DNA of 64,000 bases from positions 62,001 to 126,000 of the forward strand of contig OU696573.1 in assembly GCA_916048095.2 (NCBI GenBank), written 5' to 3'. The position numbers and the translations under genes are program-made. The notes beneath the pieces are model-generated. The model saw only the letters and a list, made by a program, of their open reading frames with translations. It was not told the DNA's origin and searched no databases. How positions within the stretch are numbered: the stretch's first letter is position 1; each line of letters begins with the position of its first letter. This DNA comes from Sacculina carcini. Taxonomy: Eukaryota; Arthropoda; Thecostraca; Sacculinidae. Positions 63,401 through 64,000 of this stretch are shown here, piece after piece.

Positions 63401-63753
63401 GCTAGGCTGAGTGCCTGACAGATTGTGTGTGTGTGTGTGTTGTTGTGGCCAGGTTTTGCTGGACAGTAATGACAGGAGCGGTGTGACAGTGACGAGCGAG
63501 GAGTGCAAGCCGTCCACCGACAACTCAACGTCCGCCAGTCAGGTGCGACCGCCACCTGACTCGTGCTAGCTGCTGTTATTATAGTTGCTCACGAACAACA
63601 GCCATTGAAACATCCCGCGTGTGTGTGTGTGTGTGTTCAGTTGAGTGGCGATGTTCACCAGTGTCTGGATGTGTCGTCGACGGCTGATAGTGCGGTGCCG
63701 GATAAGATCGGCGTTTGTGACGATGTGTTCTCGGGCACCGCGGGACTTGCCAG
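59669..63753 (+). CDS. PPP6R3: Protein phosphatase 6 regulatory subunit (SAPS domain), 3' end outside window
   Basis: Eleven coding exons: 59669-59728, 59988-60067, 60486-60759, 60857-61027, 61244-61428, 61559-62153, 62274-62402, 62711-62796, 63045-63231, 63453-63542 and 63641-63753. All are GT-AG and in phase, giving 656 aa so far. The N-terminus (MYWSEHS...IDALLGNE; DVTLEQLLDEDDVIQQC) and the SAPS repeats (PLNPLLASFFSRAFSLLL; GDFVDLLLRHIGTSAVTDLL; WLNEQRLVQRLAGVI; NNFLHAQVEKFM; RGCNSALLRQLI) follow human PPP6R1-3 in order. Exon 6 has a long Asp/Ser/Ala-rich insert, and exons 10-11 begin the acidic, Ser-rich tail. The subunit targets PP6 catalytic subunit to substrates. Which vertebrate paralogue is closest cannot be judged. 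Seven of ten acceptors follow (TG)n runs. Confidence 0.93.
60455..60482. repeat. (GT)n microsatellite at the PPP6R exon 3 acceptor
   Basis: About 14 GT dinucleotides running directly into CAG and exon 3 at 60486. There is no pyrimidine tract between them. Confidence 0.95.
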
Positions 63754-64000
63754 GTGAGTGGCTCGCACGATCACGTGATATTCTGTCTGCGAGCACCTGC
63801 GCTCGGTATTATTGTGTATGTCGCTCAGTCTGGTGTCGTTGTGAATGGCGATTGGTAATTGGTTTCAGATGTCCCGGCATAACTACCACTTGTGTTTGTG
63901 TTAATTCATTACTGTCTTCTTGTATCATTTCCCCACTGACGTTTCGCCCACACATTCATAGACTAATAGCAGCATGTGGTGTCAGTTTGTCACCGAAACT
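63754..64000 (+). other. PPP6R intron 11 (start), possible next exon at the edge
   Basis: Intronic sequence after the GTGAGT donor. From about 63961 (after TTCATAG) a frame in the correct phase stays open to the window end, so another exon may begin there. It is too short to confirm. Confidence 0.3.

Overview
This is nuclear DNA from an animal, most likely an invertebrate bilaterian. Nearly all genes are split by GT-AG introns. The set includes animal genes: an Ovo/Shavenbaby zinc-finger factor, an RBL-type pocket protein, an MPP7-type MAGUK and a TTLL15-type ligase. Tandem arrays and decayed transposons fill introns and spacers. I cannot name the phylum. All gene models were assembled by eye from open frames, splice sites and phase checks.

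Layout: (1) 1-3071 (+), the 3' end of an LRPPRC-like PPR gene. (2) 3774-5297 (-), an intronless TTLL15-like gene with an N-terminal membrane anchor. (3) 6083-6642 (+), a small acidic prothymosin-like gene in three exons. (4) 7410-8300 (-), a decayed LINE with RNase H and tail. (5) 8756-20915 (+), DNA polymerase delta catalytic subunit in 21 exons, 1107 aa. (6) 21956-33838 (-), ovo in 5 coding exons, with an 8-kb first intron carrying a SINE copy, three hAT-like elements, a LINE tail and a CpG-rich block. (7) 36431-49789 (-), an MPP7-like MAGUK (L27-L27-PDZ-SH3-GK) in 12 exons, 568 aa, its introns inflated by five tandem arrays. (8) 50387-53941 (+), intronless cytosolic leucyl-tRNA synthetase. 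(9) 55279-58560 (-), intronless RBL pocket protein. (10) 59669-63753 (+), the 5' part of a PPP6R (SAPS) gene cut by the window end.

The neighbours do not form one pathway. Roles are DNA replication (POLD1), cell-cycle control (RBL), translation (LARS1), epithelial fate and polarity (Ovo, MPP7), phosphatase targeting (PPP6R) and mitochondrial RNA handling (PPR gene). Several pairs are head-to-head with 0.6-1.1 kb between start codons (TTLL15/prothymosin-like, MPP7/LARS1, RBL/PPP6R).

The most unusual signals are at splice sites. (TG)n runs replace the pyrimidine tract at 15 of 52 modelled 3' splice sites, in five genes. A 32-bp array in MPP7 begins exactly at a 5' splice site and repeats that site about a dozen times. 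One MPP7 intron is almost wholly tandem repeat, made of units containing GTCAGT, a hexamer that also serves as a real 5' splice site at six exons here. Two hAT-like elements with 8-bp target duplications sit in the two units of one short tandem duplication.
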